This document shows positions 52,587 through 62,129 of a DNA stretch of 64,000 bases, one piece after another. The stretch is taken from positions 124,001-188,000 of the forward strand of contig NZ_JAKCFI010000009.1 in the NCBI RefSeq assembly GCF_021412625.1, given 5' to 3'. The notes beneath the pieces were generated by a model. The model saw only the letters and a program-made list of their open reading frames with translations, had not been told where the DNA came from and searched no databases. The position numbers and the translations under genes were made by a program. Position 1 is the stretch's first letter. Each line of letters begins with the position of its first letter. The stretch comes from Myxococcus stipitatus. GTDB taxonomy: Bacteria; Myxococcota; Myxococcia; Myxococcales; Myxococcaceae.

Positions 52587-54110
52587 CTACTGGGGCGAGG
52601 AGGACTCCCCCGGCCACGGCGTGCGGAAGCGGGGACGCGCGCCTCCAGGGCCTGGCGAGGCGGGATGGGTGCGCGGAGCTGCCTGCTCCGGAGCGTTGTT
52701 CCACCCCGGCGAGTCCTCGACCACGACCCGTCCCCCCATCCCTCCCAGCATGCGCAGCAGGCCCAGGAGCAGCGCGGTGACGGACAGCGCCAGCAGGGCC
52801 CGGCGCAGTCGCTTCCGGTGGGCGGAGACAGGCGCGACCTCGGAGCTCCCCTGCTGGTCGCCTTCCCCGGTGCGGGGCGACGCCACCGGAGTGGGCTTCT
52901 CGGAGGAGGAGCCGTCCTCCGTCAGGCCTCTCGTCGACGCCGCGCGCTCTCGGTGGACCTCGGAAGCCGGGACGGCGCGCTCCGCCGCCCCCTGCGTCGA
53001 CTCGAGCGCCGGGGCCGGATGTCCCACCGCGACAGGTGGCGATGCCACGGTGAGGCCAGCCGGGGTCTGCGCCCCTTCGACCGCGCGTGTCGAGGATGCC
53101 TCGCTCCCTGAGACGCGAGGGTCGACAGGTGACGGTGCCTCTTCGCCTCCTGGCGCCGAGGACGCCCCACCCCGCGCGGGCGCGAGGACCTGGCTCCCCC
53201 TCCCGGGCGAGGCGGGCGCGGCACGGGCCGCCCGCAGCGCGGACAGCGCCGCCTTCGCGGAAGAGAACCGGTCCGCCCGCCTCGGCGCGAGCAGCTTGCG
53301 CAGGAAGCCGCGAAGGCCCTCGGACCCCTCGGAGAGGTGCGCCTCGAAGGAGAGCACGAGCCCGTCGTCCACCAACTCCGCGGGCTCGCGCCCCGTCAGG
53401 GCGTGCACCAGCGTGGCCCCCAGCGCGTACAAGTCACTCGAGGGCTCCACCGTCCCCCCGAGCTGCTCGGGAGGCATGTAGCCGAAGGTCCCCACCAGCG
53501 TGGAGCCATGAGTCACATCGCGGGACAGGTGACGGGCCGAGCCGAAGTCCACCAGCGCCGCGCGTCCCTCCGGCCGGAGGATGAGATTGGCCGGCTTGAC
53601 GTCCCGGTGCAGGAGCGCGGGCGTGCGCCGGTGCAGCGCGTCCAGCGTCTGGAGCACCTGCTCCGCCAGCGTCCACGCCTCCTCCTCGTCCAGGCGCCGC
53701 CGCGCCAGCCGCTGGAGCAGCGACTCCCCCTCCACCAGCTCCTGGGCGAGGTACAGGCGCGTCCCCACCCCGCTTCCCTCCCGGAAGCTGGCGACGAAGC
53801 GCGGGATGTCCGGGTGCGAAAGCGAGCGGAGCACCGCGGCCTCGCGCTCGAACGCGTCGAGCTGCTCCACGCCGGGCACCATCGCGAAGAGCAGCTCCTT
53901 GAGCGCCACCTTGCGCCCGTCCCCATCCACCGCCAGGTAGACGCGCCCGTGCGGTGACTGCGACAGCAGCCGCTGGACGCGATAGCCCCCCGGGGCCACC
54001 GCCGCGCCACAGTGGCCGCAGCGAGGGCCCTCCAGCTCCGCGTCACAGAGGACACACCCCGGAGCCTCCGCGTGTTCCCGCGGCCGCGTCGGAGATTGGA
54101 TGCGCTCCAC
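52587..54110 (-). CDS. Ser/Thr protein kinase with N-terminal zinc ribbon
   Basis: 507 residues from a GTG preceded by GGGAGGTG. A four-Cys zinc ribbon (Cys19, 22, 31, 34; CVLC..CGHC) opens the protein. The kinase domain (about 43-310) has the conserved Lys71, HRDVKPAN and DFGSA, but the Gly loop reads LLSQSPHGRVYLA, with the first glycines replaced, so nucleotide binding may be altered. A Ser/Pro/Glu-rich linker and one membrane helix (about 430-450, ALLALSVTALLLGLLRML) follow, then a short outer tail. The alpha-2-macroglobulin gene starts 179 bases downstream on the same strand. Substrates unknown. Confidence 0.9.
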   Translation of the reverse strand: MERIQSPTRPREHAEAPGCVLCDAELEGPRCGHCGAAVAPGGYRVQRLLSQSPHGRVYLAVDGDGRKVALKELLFAMVPGVEQLDAFEREAAVLRSLSHPDIPRFVASFREGSGVGTRLYLAQELVEGESLLQRLARRRLDEEEAWTLAEQVLQTLDALHRRTPALLHRDVKPANLILRPEGRAALVDFGSARHLSRDVTHGSTLVGTFGYMPPEQLGGTVEPSSDLYALGATLVHALTGREPAELVDDGLVLSFEAHLSEGSEGLRGFLRKLLAPRRADRFSSAKAALSALRAARAAPASPGRGSQVLAPARGGASSAPGGEEAPSPVDPRVSGSEASSTRAVEGAQTPAGLTVASPPVAVGHPAPALESTQGAAERAVPASEVHRERAASTRGLTEDGSSSEKPTPVASPRTGEGDQQGSSEVAPVSAHRKRLRRALLALSVTALLLGLLRMLGGMGGRVVVEDSPGWNNAPEQAAPRTHPASPGPGGARPRFRTPWPGESSSPQ

Positions 54111-54158
54111 TGCACACCTCCCTGAGCCGTGGGATGCGAAGGACGGGCCAGCGCCGCT

Positions 54159-54638
54159 TCACGCCTTGCGCTTGTAGACGTCCGGGTCCGTTCGCTCCAT
54201 GAAGCGCTCCGGGTGCTTCAGTGGCTCGAAGCCATACTGAGCATAGAGCCCGTGGGCATCGAGCGTCACCAGGGTGAAGCGCCGCAGGCCCTGCAGCTCC
54301 GGATGCGCGTGGATGGCGGCCATGAGCCGCTTGCCCAGCCCCTTCCCCTGCGAGGTCTCGTCCACGTACACGTCGCAGAGATAGGCGAACGTCGCGCGGT
54401 CCGTGATGACGCGAGCGTAGGCAAGCTGCGCCCCCTCCGGCGAATACACACCGAAGGCCAGGGAGTTGTGCATCGCCTTCACGACGAGCTCGCGCGGAAT
54501 CCCGGCGCTCCAGTACGAGCGACTCAAGAAGCCATGCACCCGGTCCACGTCGATGCGGGATACGTCGTCGGAGATGAGGATGCCGTCCTCGCCCCGGACC
54601 TCGTAGGGCGAGGACCTGATGTCACCACGATCGTTCAT
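54159..54638 (-). CDS. GNAT-family N-acetyltransferase
   Basis: 159 residues, a single GNAT domain. The acetyl-CoA loop is in VDETSQGKGLGKRLMAAI, after the beta-4 strand FAYLCDVYVDE; the end LDAHGLYAQYGFEPLKHPE is the standard C-terminal part. The N-terminal strand pair ends in WSAGIPRELVVKAM. It transfers an acetyl group to an amine of unknown identity. AGGAGG precedes the ATG. It follows the unknown 317-residue protein by 55 bases on the same strand and could be co-transcribed with the annexin-repeat locus. Confidence 0.9.
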   Translation of the reverse strand: MNDRGDIRSSPYEVRGEDGILISDDVSRIDVDRVHGFLSRSYWSAGIPRELVVKAMHNSLAFGVYSPEGAQLAYARVITDRATFAYLCDVYVDETSQGKGLGKRLMAAIHAHPELQGLRRFTLVTLDAHGLYAQYGFEPLKHPERFMERTDPDVYKRKA

Positions 54639-54693
54639 CGAGAGCGCGCCTCCTGGCGCGCGGGTTGGAAACCTGGCCGGAACGGAGCGGAGC

Positions 54694-55647
54694 TCAACGT
54701 CTCGGAGCGGAGGCTTCGCGGGCGTCCAGGGCCTTCACCCAGTCCGGCTTCACCGGCGTCGGGCGGTAGTCCGTGTCGAGGCGGACCTCCTGCCCCTGCT
54801 CGATGGCCCAACACTCCAGTTCGCGCAGCCACAGCTCGTGCAGATACTCGCGGGCCTGGCGCGCTTCCATGAAAACGTAGGCCACGCGCTTCACGGGCTG
54901 GCCCGGGCCCAACGTGCCCGTCAGCCGCAGCGCACACGCGTCGAGCATCTCCGACTGAGGGACTTCGCGCCCGTGGATGATGAACTTGAGCGACTGCGTC
55001 TTCGCGTCGTAGAGGCCCGTCACGTCGTGCAACCGCGCGTGCCGGGAGCGGATGACGCCGCCCTCCAGGCCATAGCCCATGCGGTCATGCCCGGGCTTCG
55101 CCTGGGCGAACGCCGTGGCGGAGTCCGCGTCCAGGTCGTGGAACTGCACCAGGGAGACGTCCTCGGGCCCCTTCAACAGCCGCCACGGCCCGAACTCCAG
55201 CCACCGGCGCGACACCAGCCGCGAGTGCCCCGCCACGCCCTTGAACGCGCAGCCCCAGCCATGCGGGAAGTGCAGGTCGTCCAGCACGGGCGCGGCGTAG
55301 GCGCGAGCGCCCACCCGCCAGTCCGAATGGAGGCTGCCGAACGAGGCGAGGGCGAACGGCAGCGGGGCCAGCTCCGCCAGCAGGCGCTGGACGTCCTTGT
55401 CGTGGTGCCCGTGCACCATGGCGACGGGGGGCTCGACGAGGAGCTGGTTCCACCCCTTGCCCTCCCACGTGGCCTTGGCCCAGGGCTTGTCCCCCAGCAG
55501 CGAGGACTGCAACCAGTCCGCGCGCGGCGGCTTCTCCGCGTAGTCCACCGACAACTTGCTCGGGACCGACTGGGGCAGCCATCGCGCGGCGAGGGCACGA
55601 ACGAGGGCTGGCATGTCGGACCCGGACAGCCCGATTCCCATCTCCAT
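54694..55647 (-). CDS. unknown protein, candidate immunity partner of the annexin-repeat protein
   Basis: 317 residues from the ATG at 55647, which has GAGGAGGG eight bases upstream; the GTG three codons earlier is too close to that site. No signal peptide, membrane helix or known motif. It looks like a soluble alpha/beta protein with many aromatic residues (GWGCAFKG, WLEFGPWRLLKGPEDVSL, YVFMEARQAREYLHELWL). It starts 54 bases after the annexin-repeat gene on the same strand. Immunity genes of polymorphic toxins occupy just this position, so immunity is a reasonable guess, but only position supports it. Confidence 0.7.
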   Translation of the reverse strand: MEMGIGLSGSDMPALVRALAARWLPQSVPSKLSVDYAEKPPRADWLQSSLLGDKPWAKATWEGKGWNQLLVEPPVAMVHGHHDKDVQRLLAELAPLPFALASFGSLHSDWRVGARAYAAPVLDDLHFPHGWGCAFKGVAGHSRLVSRRWLEFGPWRLLKGPEDVSLVQFHDLDADSATAFAQAKPGHDRMGYGLEGGVIRSRHARLHDVTGLYDAKTQSLKFIIHGREVPQSEMLDACALRLTGTLGPGQPVKRVAYVFMEARQAREYLHELWLRELECWAIEQGQEVRLDTDYRPTPVKPDWVKALDAREASAPRR

Positions 55648-55701
55648 GTCCGTCACCCTCCTCGTCGCACCGTCAGGTGTTCAAGCCGCACTATCCAGGG
55701 C

Positions 55702-58700
55702 TCATGGAGCCTTGTCGAGCCCGAGGTACTTCTCGAGGTCGGCCTTGCTGCCCGACAGCTTCTCCATGAACTCCTTGCGCAAGGCCAGTTGGTCCGCGAT
55801 GTACTTGTCGGGGTCCGCCATGCCCGGAGGGACGTCGATGGGCCCGATGACGAAGGACGTGCCATCCGGCCGGTAGACCTCGACCTCGAAGAAGGCCGCC
55901 TTCCTCGGGTCGGCCAGTTGCTCGCGGATGAAGTCCCTGTTGGCCACGACGCCCCTGGGGTCGAGCATCGTGAGGTTGACGCGGTCGACCTTCTGCGGCG
56001 TCGCCGGCCCCGCGCCAGGGACGGAGGGCTTCACCTTGTCGGCCGGCAGGTAGCGGTCGTACAGCTTGAGGTCGTCGAGGATCTGGAGCTTCTCGGTGTC
56101 GCCGAACCCGGTCGAGACGTTCTTGAGTTCGCGCACCGTCGCGCCATGGCCCTCCACGACATCGATGCGCCGGTCCTTGCTGAGCGTCACGCCCAACGCC
56201 TGCGCCTCCTGCTGGCTCAGCCGCACCTCGCGGCGGCCCGCGCGGCTCTCGAGGAACGTCTTCTCGTACCAGCGGTTGGCGATGGCGCCCTTGTCCGAGG
56301 GCGACAGCTGGGAGGTGACTCGCAGCATCTCCTGGTGGCTGGCGGCGACGCGCGCCTCGGCCTCGGTGAACGGCGTGCCGTCCGGCTTCTTCAGCTTGCG
56401 CGCCGCCTCGAGCGCCTGCTGGCCCTCCGTGGTCTCCAGCTTCACGAGCTTGTCGACGAGCTTGTCCGTGAAGCCCACCTTGGCCCCGTGCCGGACGGTA
56501 TCGGCGCTGCGGCCCCCAGGCGACGCGGGCAGCGCGTCGATGAACGCCTGGTCGCCGTCGAGGCTCTTGTCGAACACCTCCTCCTTCTTCATCACGTCCA
56601 GCCACCGGCGCAGGGGCGACTTCGGGTCTTCGCCGCCCAGTTCCCGGAACGCGTCCTCGCGGGTGGCGTTGGGGGACAGCTTCTTGGGCGGCTCATGGCC
56701 GTCCACCGGCTTGAAGTCGCCGAAGTTGCGCTGGCCAGGGGCCTCCTTGCCGGAAGGGATGTACTCCATGCGCGTGTCCGGGCCGTCGTTGCGCAGGAAC
56801 AGCTCCCCGTACTCGTTCTCCACCCAGTGGTGGTACTTGGGCAGGTCCACGGCGTCCGTGGGATAGCCCAGCGACTCGGCCTTGCGCTTGCCCTTGCTCG
56901 CCTGCTCCGCCGCGACGTAGCCGCGCGCGGCGCCCAGCGAGTCGACCTGACGCGCGTGCACGTCGAGCTGCGAGCGCAGGTCGGAGATCTCCCGCTCCAG
57001 GGCCTCGCGCTGCGCGACGGACGCCACGTCCGCTTCGCCCAGCTGCCCCACCCGCGTGTCGATGCGCTGCTGGACGCTCTCCAGCTCCTGGATGAGCGAG
57101 CGGAGCTTCTTCACCTCCAGCTGCGACTCGAAGCCCTGCGTCCCGTACCCGGGACGCTGGGTGAGCTCCTGCATGACGGCGTCGCGCAGCTGGCGCGCCT
57201 GGCCCAGCGGGCCCTCGTACTTCTGGAGCGTGCGGGCCGTCTCCATGTGGGCGGCGATGTCCGCGGCCGTCGCCTCCGGGCCCGCCTCGATGCGCACGCG
57301 GCCGTCGCCGTAGCGCACGTGCACGGTGCGGCCCTCGAGCTGAGGGTTGACGGAGACGGGGACCTCCTTGGGTCGCGCCAGGCGCGACGCGCCCGCCATC
57401 GCGCCGTCCATCAGCACGCCGCCGCCCGCGCCGAACACCGAGCCCACGGTGCCATCCACCACCGCGCGCTTGCCCACCTGGGCGAGGCCCGGCATCAGGC
57501 CGTTCTCCCAGGTCTCGCTCTGCATCGCCTGGTCCGCCGCGCCGCCCAGCGCCCCGCCGACACCGCCCTCCCACGCGCCCTGGATGGCGGTGTTGCGCAG
57601 CCGCTGCCCCAGCGTCTGCTTCACCACCTGCTCGGAGACCTCGGTCGCGGCCGTGGCGCCCGCGCCGCCCAGGCCCTTGGGCAGGGGGATGACGGCGGTG
57701 CCACCCTCGATGGCGCCGACCACCGCCTGCTGCGCCACGCCATCCATGCCCAACGCGTCGCCCTTGAAGTACGCCTGCGTCGCCACGCGCGTGCCCGCGC
57801 CCAACGCCGCGTAGCCCGCGATGGCCAGCGGCGTCGCCGCGCCGCCGGTCGCCACCACCGCCGCCGTCGTCACCACCGCCACCGCGGCCGTGGCCGCCAT
57901 GTCCGCCGTGCTGTCCTTCGTCTCCTGGAGGTCCTTCACGTCGTCGGTGGAGTAGCCCACGCGCCGGTTGGCGGCCTCCGTGTCCCCCGTGGCGATGGCC
58001 GTCTCCGCCGCCGTCAGGTTGCGCTCCAGCCGCTCCGAGTCCGACTCGCCCTTGGTGAGGTTCTGGACCGTGTCGATGAAGCCCAGGCCGCTGCTCTGCT
58101 CGAACTTCTGCAGCGCCCGCAGCCGCTCCGTCTGCTGCCGGGCCGCGTCCGGCGACTGGGGGTCGATGGCGCCCAGGTCGTACATCTGGTCGACGATCTC
58201 GAACTTGTCGCGCCCTCCCAGCTCCGACGTCAGGTCCGAGCGAAGGTCGCGCTTGTAGAGGTCGCGGTACGCGGCGGTGATGTCGTCGATCTGCGACTTC
58301 GACTTGTTGCCCAGCACCTCGCGCAGGGCCGCCTCGTCCGTGCCCACGCCATCCATGGCGCGGTGGAGCTGCTCCGCGGCGGCCTCCGCCTGACCGCGCT
58401 TGTCGTTGGCGGCGGGCGGGTTGAGGTAGCGCAGGCCCACCTGCGTGTCCGCGCCGCCCCAGCTCCGGACCTCGGACTCCAGCGAGCGCCCCGTCTGCTT
58501 CTGGAACGCCTCCTTCAGCGCGGGGAGGTCCTCCGGCTTGGTGCTCTTGAGCACGTCGAGGATGGCGCCCTCGTCCGTGCCGAACCAGCCCTGGGTGGCG
58601 GTGTTGATCTTCGCGGCGTTCGCGGCGGCGGGATCGTCCTCCAGGATGCCCCGGGCGCGCGCGTAGTCCTCCTTCGACAGCTTGCCGCGCAGCTCCGACT

Positions 58701-59817
58701 GGAGCGACGCGTCCGAGAGCAAGAGCTTCTTCTGCTCCGCCGGCAGGCCCTCGAGCGTCTTGAACACCTTGTCGCTGTCCGCGCCGAAGAAGCCCTGGAG
58801 CGCGTCGTGCACCTTGGAGCGCGCGGCGTCCGCCTCCAGCCGCGTCACGTCTCCCGGGGCGGTGGTCTGGGTGGTGGCCAGCAGGCTGGCCAGCTGCGAG
58901 CGCTGGGCGCCGTCCATGCTCGGCCCCAGCGCCTTCTGCATGAACTCCTCGGGCGTGGCGGCGCGGATGTCCGGGTGGTCCTTGCCGTACATCTGCTGGA
59001 AGGAGCGGGCGATGGCCTGACGCTCGGTGGGAGGCGCCTGGCGCAGGGTGTCGAGCATGGCGTCCTTGTCGCCGAACCAGCCGGTCTGCTGCTGGATGGC
59101 GGCGGCGCCCGCGTTGCCCTTGTTGCCGGAGAGGATGTTGTTGACGCGGGTGAGGTCGTCGCCGCCCAGCTCCTCGCGCAGCGTGGCGTCCAGGTCGAGC
59201 TGGTAGTGCTCGCGGAAGGACTGGCGGATGAGGGCGATGTCCGCGGGCGACTTCTTGTCCAGCGCCTTGAAGATGGCGTCCTCGTCCGTGCCCCAGCCGG
59301 TGAGGCCGCCCTTCGTCGCGCGGTACAGCTCCGTGGCGTCCTTGGCCGCCTGTTCCTTCGTGTAGCCCGGCGTCACGCCCGTGGGCGGCGCCGGAGGCCC
59401 GGCCACCGGCCGCGGCGCCGAAGGCTGTGCGGGCACGAACGAGCTCGCGGTGGACGCGCGCTGCGTGGCGGCGCGCGCGGATGTCGCGGCCTGCTGGGCG
59501 GCGGTGGTCGCCTTCGCCACGGCCTGCTCGGCGCGCGTCAGCTCGCTCCTGGGGACGTTCTGCTTGCGGGCCTCGGCGAGCGCCGCCTGCGCGTTCTTGA
59601 GCGCCTCCTGGGCCTGCTTCGCCGCGGCCTCCGCGCGGGACTGGGCCTGGGCCGCCTGGGCCGCCTGCGCCCGAGCCGCCTCCGCCGCCGCCCTCGCGGC
59701 TGCCTCCGCCGCCCGCTGTGCCTCGCGCGCCGCGCGCTCCGCGTCCGCCGCCGCGCTCTGTCCGCCGCCCTGTGACTCACCCGTGGCCCGAGTAGTACCG
59801 CCCTCGCTGACTCGCAT
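55702..59817 (-). CDS. annexin-repeat protein with nuclease-like C-terminus (putative polymorphic toxin)
   Basis: 1371 residues. Residues 20-125 are an Ala/Gln/Glu coiled coil. Five annexin-like repeats follow (about 158-230, 236-314, 332-393, 402-466, 478-547), with GWGTDEDAIFKAL, GWFGTDEGAILDVL and GVGTDEAALREVL as clear type-2-like calcium/helix-A cores. A hydrophobic Ala/Val segment (640-680) resembles the pre-toxin membrane region of polymorphic toxins. A further coiled coil follows, and the last ~190 residues have a PD-(D/E)xK pattern: RRIDVVEG (Asp1219) and RELKNV (Glu1230, Lys1232) after GAIANRWYEKTFLES. It has no signal peptide. GGAGCTGGGG precedes the ATG at 59817. Nuclease activity is inferred from motif only. 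Confidence 0.85.
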   Translation of the reverse strand: MRVSEGGTTRATGESQGGGQSAAADAERAAREAQRAAEAAARAAAEAARAQAAQAAQAQSRAEAAAKQAQEALKNAQAALAEARKQNVPRSELTRAEQAVAKATTAAQQAATSARAATQRASTASSFVPAQPSAPRPVAGPPAPPTGVTPGYTKEQAAKDATELYRATKGGLTGWGTDEDAIFKALDKKSPADIALIRQSFREHYQLDLDATLREELGGDDLTRVNNILSGNKGNAGAAAIQQQTGWFGDKDAMLDTLRQAPPTERQAIARSFQQMYGKDHPDIRAATPEEFMQKALGPSMDGAQRSQLASLLATTQTTAPGDVTRLEADAARSKVHDALQGFFGADSDKVFKTLEGLPAEQKKLLLSDASLQSELRGKLSKEDYARARGILEDDPAAANAAKINTATQGWFGTDEGAILDVLKSTKPEDLPALKEAFQKQTGRSLESEVRSWGGADTQVGLRYLNPPAANDKRGQAEAAAEQLHRAMDGVGTDEAALREVLGNKSKSQIDDITAAYRDLYKRDLRSDLTSELGGRDKFEIVDQMYDLGAIDPQSPDAARQQTERLRALQKFEQSSGLGFIDTVQNLTKGESDSERLERNLTAAETAIATGDTEAANRRVGYSTDDVKDLQETKDSTADMAATAAVAVVTTAAVVATGGAATPLAIAGYAALGAGTRVATQAYFKGDALGMDGVAQQAVVGAIEGGTAVIPLPKGLGGAGATAATEVSEQVVKQTLGQRLRNTAIQGAWEGGVGGALGGAADQAMQSETWENGLMPGLAQVGKRAVVDGTVGSVFGAGGGVLMDGAMAGASRLARPKEVPVSVNPQLEGRTVHVRYGDGRVRIEAGPEATAADIAAHMETARTLQKYEGPLGQARQLRDAVMQELTQRPGYGTQGFESQLEVKKLRSLIQELESVQQRIDTRVGQLGEADVASVAQREALEREISDLRSQLDVHARQVDSLGAARGYVAAEQASKGKRKAESLGYPTDAVDLPKYHHWVENEYGELFLRNDGPDTRMEYIPSGKEAPGQRNFGDFKPVDGHEPPKKLSPNATREDAFRELGGEDPKSPLRRWLDVMKKEEVFDKSLDGDQAFIDALPASPGGRSADTVRHGAKVGFTDKLVDKLVKLETTEGQQALEAARKLKKPDGTPFTEAEARVAASHQEMLRVTSQLSPSDKGAIANRWYEKTFLESRAGRREVRLSQQEAQALGVTLSKDRRIDVVEGHGATVRELKNVSTGFGDTEKLQILDDLKLYDRYLPADKVKPSVPGAGPATPQKVDRVNLTMLDPRGVVANRDFIREQLADPRKAAFFEVEVYRPDGTSFVIGPIDVPPGMADPDKYIADQLALRKEFMEKLSGSKADLEKYLGLDKAP

Positions 59818-59931
59818 GCCCCCAGCTCCGCGTCCGGTCCGCCACGGCGGACATTGGCCTACACGAGTCCCCCCAAACGCGGACTCGGAAATCGCTCTCC
59901 CCAGATTATCGAACAATCCCTGTCACGGGTT

Positions 59932-59957
59932 GTCTGGCTCACCCCATGGGGCCAGAC
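59932..59957 (-). terminator. hairpin between the hypothetical and the annexin-repeat gene
   Basis: GTCTGGC (59932-59938) and GCCAGAC (59951-59957) are perfect 7-base arms with a 12-base loop. It lies 20 bases after the stop of the minus-strand hypothetical gene and 115 bases before the annexin-repeat start, so it most likely ends the former transcript; an operator role is possible. Confidence 0.4.
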
Positions 59958-59977
59958 GGCCCACCTCCGACGTCACT

Positions 59978-60799
59978 TCAGGCGGGCTTCTCCTCCAGGA
60001 GCACCTTCACCTCGGTGACGAGGCGCAAGCGACGTGGCGGGTCCTCCTTCTCCGAGGAGAGGTCCGCCTGGACGCGCATCTCCATCTCGCTCCGTGCGGG
60101 CCAGAGTCTGTCCATGCGGAAGAGGCTCTCGCCCTTGGTCTGCGAGCGCACCATCATCCGCTCCGAGCCATCCGGGCGTGTCTGGTATTCCGCCGGCACG
60201 GGCTGGTTCCTCGAGGTCTGCTGGATGAGGAACCGGGTGCCGACTTGCAGCTCGTCCATCGAGAACAGCTCGAAGCTGGCGGTGCCCTGCGCGGGCACGG
60301 GGCCCACGCCGTAGAGCGGGCTCTCCCAGCGTGCCCCCAGGCCGATGGCCTCCTGCGGAAAGGGATTGCCCACGAACTGGAGCGCCTTCGCCAGCTCCAG
60401 CAACTCCTTGCGTCGCTCCGGCGCGAGGCTCGCCGGCAGGTTCAGGTCCAGGGTGTTGCCGCGCCGCCCGGACTGCCCCTTGCCCGTGAGGCCGGGCAGG
60501 AACGCGAGGCTCTCTCGCATCTCGTCCACATGCGGGCCTGCGACTCCCGGAGGGACGAGCAGGTCCACCGCGTCGAGCGTGAAGTCGTAGCGCGCATCCC
60601 CCTCGAGAGAGAGGGATTGCACCCGGATGACGAAGGTCATCCGCGTGGCCGGCACGCGCGGCGCGGGGCGCGAGCTGCCCGCCGTCTCCACGGTGACGGA
60701 GGAGGAATGCGTGGCGATGACGACCTGCGTGGACCCGGGCTGGGGCCGGAGGACCACCTGCCGCCGCGGCTCGCGGCCCTGCATGACGACGAGACTCAT
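59978..60799 (-). CDS. hypothetical protein
   Basis: 273 residues from ATG 60799; the frame stays open for 49 more codons upstream, but these have poor codon use. No signal peptide is visible, though the composition (short beta strands, TSFELFSMDELQVGTRFLI, RSEMEMRVQADL) resembles periplasmic or lipoprotein-like proteins of the DUF6263 type; this likeness is weak. A helical segment lies in the middle (APERRKELLELAKALQF). It is upstream of, and on the same strand as, the annexin-repeat gene but separated by a hairpin. Function unknown. Confidence 0.65.
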   Translation of the reverse strand: MSLVVMQGREPRRQVVLRPQPGSTQVVIATHSSSVTVETAGSSRPAPRVPATRMTFVIRVQSLSLEGDARYDFTLDAVDLLVPPGVAGPHVDEMRESLAFLPGLTGKGQSGRRGNTLDLNLPASLAPERRKELLELAKALQFVGNPFPQEAIGLGARWESPLYGVGPVPAQGTASFELFSMDELQVGTRFLIQQTSRNQPVPAEYQTRPDGSERMMVRSQTKGESLFRMDRLWPARSEMEMRVQADLSSEKEDPPRRLRLVTEVKVLLEEKPA

Positions 60800-61041
60800 G
60801 CGACCCGAGCCTAGATCAGACTCCGTCGTTTCCGGGCATGCCGCCTGAGTTCGACGGAACAGGCGGACTGACGCGAGGAGCCGAGCCCTGGGCCATCCTC
60901 TGGCGGACCGCCTCGCGGGCAATGACATACGTCCGAGGGTGTCCATGGAGGAAGAGGTGGGAGGACGCCGGGTGGGGTGCGCGTGCGGAATGGCCTGACG
61001 CGCATTGACCGGGTGTCGGGGCGCCCTCCCAGAATCGAGGG

Positions 61042-62055
61042 ATGCCCCCTCCTCCTGACCTCCACCCGGCGCAGCGCATCGTCGACCTCGGCTTCGGCTT
61101 CATCCTCTCCGGCGCGCTCTCCGCGGTGGCGGAGCTGGGCGTCGCGGACCTGCTGGCCCGAGGCCCCCGCAGCGCGGCGTCACTCGCGGAGGAGCTGAAG
61201 ACGGACGCGCGCTCGCTCTACCGGGTGATGCGCCTGCTGGCCAGCGTGGAGGTGTTCGCCGAGGACGGCGAGGGGCGCTTCTCGCTGACGCCCGCGGCGG
61301 ACTACCTGCGCACGGACGCACCCGGCTCGCTGCGGGCCGCCGTGCGGATGCTCACCCAGAGAATCTTCTGGGCTCCCACCGGCGAGCTGGTCGACACCGT
61401 GCGCTCGGGGCAGACGCCCTTCGACCGCATCTTCGGCAAGCCCTTCTTCGACTACCTCGCGGAGGACATGACCCAGGGCGACATCTTCCATCAGGGCATG
61501 GCCAGCCTGTCGGACCTGGAGAACGGCCCCATCGCGGGCAGCTACGACTTCACGCCCGTGAAGCGCGTGGTGGACGTGGGCGGGGGCCATGGTGGCTTCC
61601 TGGCGAAGGTGCTGGAGGCCACGCCCCACGTGCAAGGCGTCCTGTTCGACCACGCCCATGTCCTCGCGTCCGCGCGGGAGCTGCGTGGCGCGTTCCCCGG
61701 ACGGTGCGAGCTGGTGGCGGGGGACTTCTTCGAAGCGGTGCCCGCGGGCGCGGACGCCTACGTGCTCAAGCGCATCCTCCACGACTGGAGCGACGAGGTC
61801 TGCGTCCGCATCCTGCGCCACTGCCGTCAGGCCATGGCCGAGGGGGGCCGCGTGCTGGTGGTGGACACGGTCATCCCTCCGGGCAACGCGCCGCATGGAG
61901 GCAAGGTGCTGGACGTGATGATGCTGGCGTCGCTGCCCGGTCGGGAGCGCACGGAGGCGGAGTTCGGCCACCTCTTCTCCGAGGCGGGCCTGCGCCTGAC
62001 ACGCATCGTCTCCACGCCCGCCGCGCTCAGCATCACCGAGGCCGTGGCGGCCTGA
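61042..62055 (+). CDS. SAM-dependent O-methyltransferase (caffeate/polyketide O-MT type)
   Basis: 337 residues. An N-terminal helical dimerisation/winged domain (GALSAVAELGVADLLARGP..LYRVMRLLAS) is followed by a class-I methyltransferase domain with VVDVGGGHGGFLAKVL (motif I), a D-rich strand LFDHAHVL, AYVLKRILHDWSDE (catalytic His-Asp) and GGRVLVVDTVIPPG. Such enzymes methylate hydroxyl groups of small aromatic or polyketide products. No biosynthetic cluster surrounds it here, so the substrate is unknown. It diverges from the hypothetical gene at 60799. Confidence 0.92.
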   Translation: MPPPPDLHPAQRIVDLGFGFILSGALSAVAELGVADLLARGPRSAASLAEELKTDARSLYRVMRLLASVEVFAEDGEGRFSLTPAADYLRTDAPGSLRAAVRMLTQRIFWAPTGELVDTVRSGQTPFDRIFGKPFFDYLAEDMTQGDIFHQGMASLSDLENGPIAGSYDFTPVKRVVDVGGGHGGFLAKVLEATPHVQGVLFDHAHVLASARELRGAFPGRCELVAGDFFEAVPAGADAYVLKRILHDWSDEVCVRILRHCRQAMAEGGRVLVVDTVIPPGNAPHGGKVLDVMMLASLPGRERTEAEFGHLFSEAGLRLTRIVSTPAALSITEAVAA

Positions 62056-62129
62056 CGACCGCTTCACGACGATGGCCGCGCGGACGGCCGAGCGCCCGCG
62101 CGACCAGGACTCGCACTCACCAGGGGCGC

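Noticed and set aside
54619-59775. Open frame of about 1700 codons on the plus strand
   Set aside because: It is the antisense of the annexin-repeat gene and its neighbour. Stops are simply rare in GC-rich DNA; the annexin repeats on the minus strand are unmistakable.
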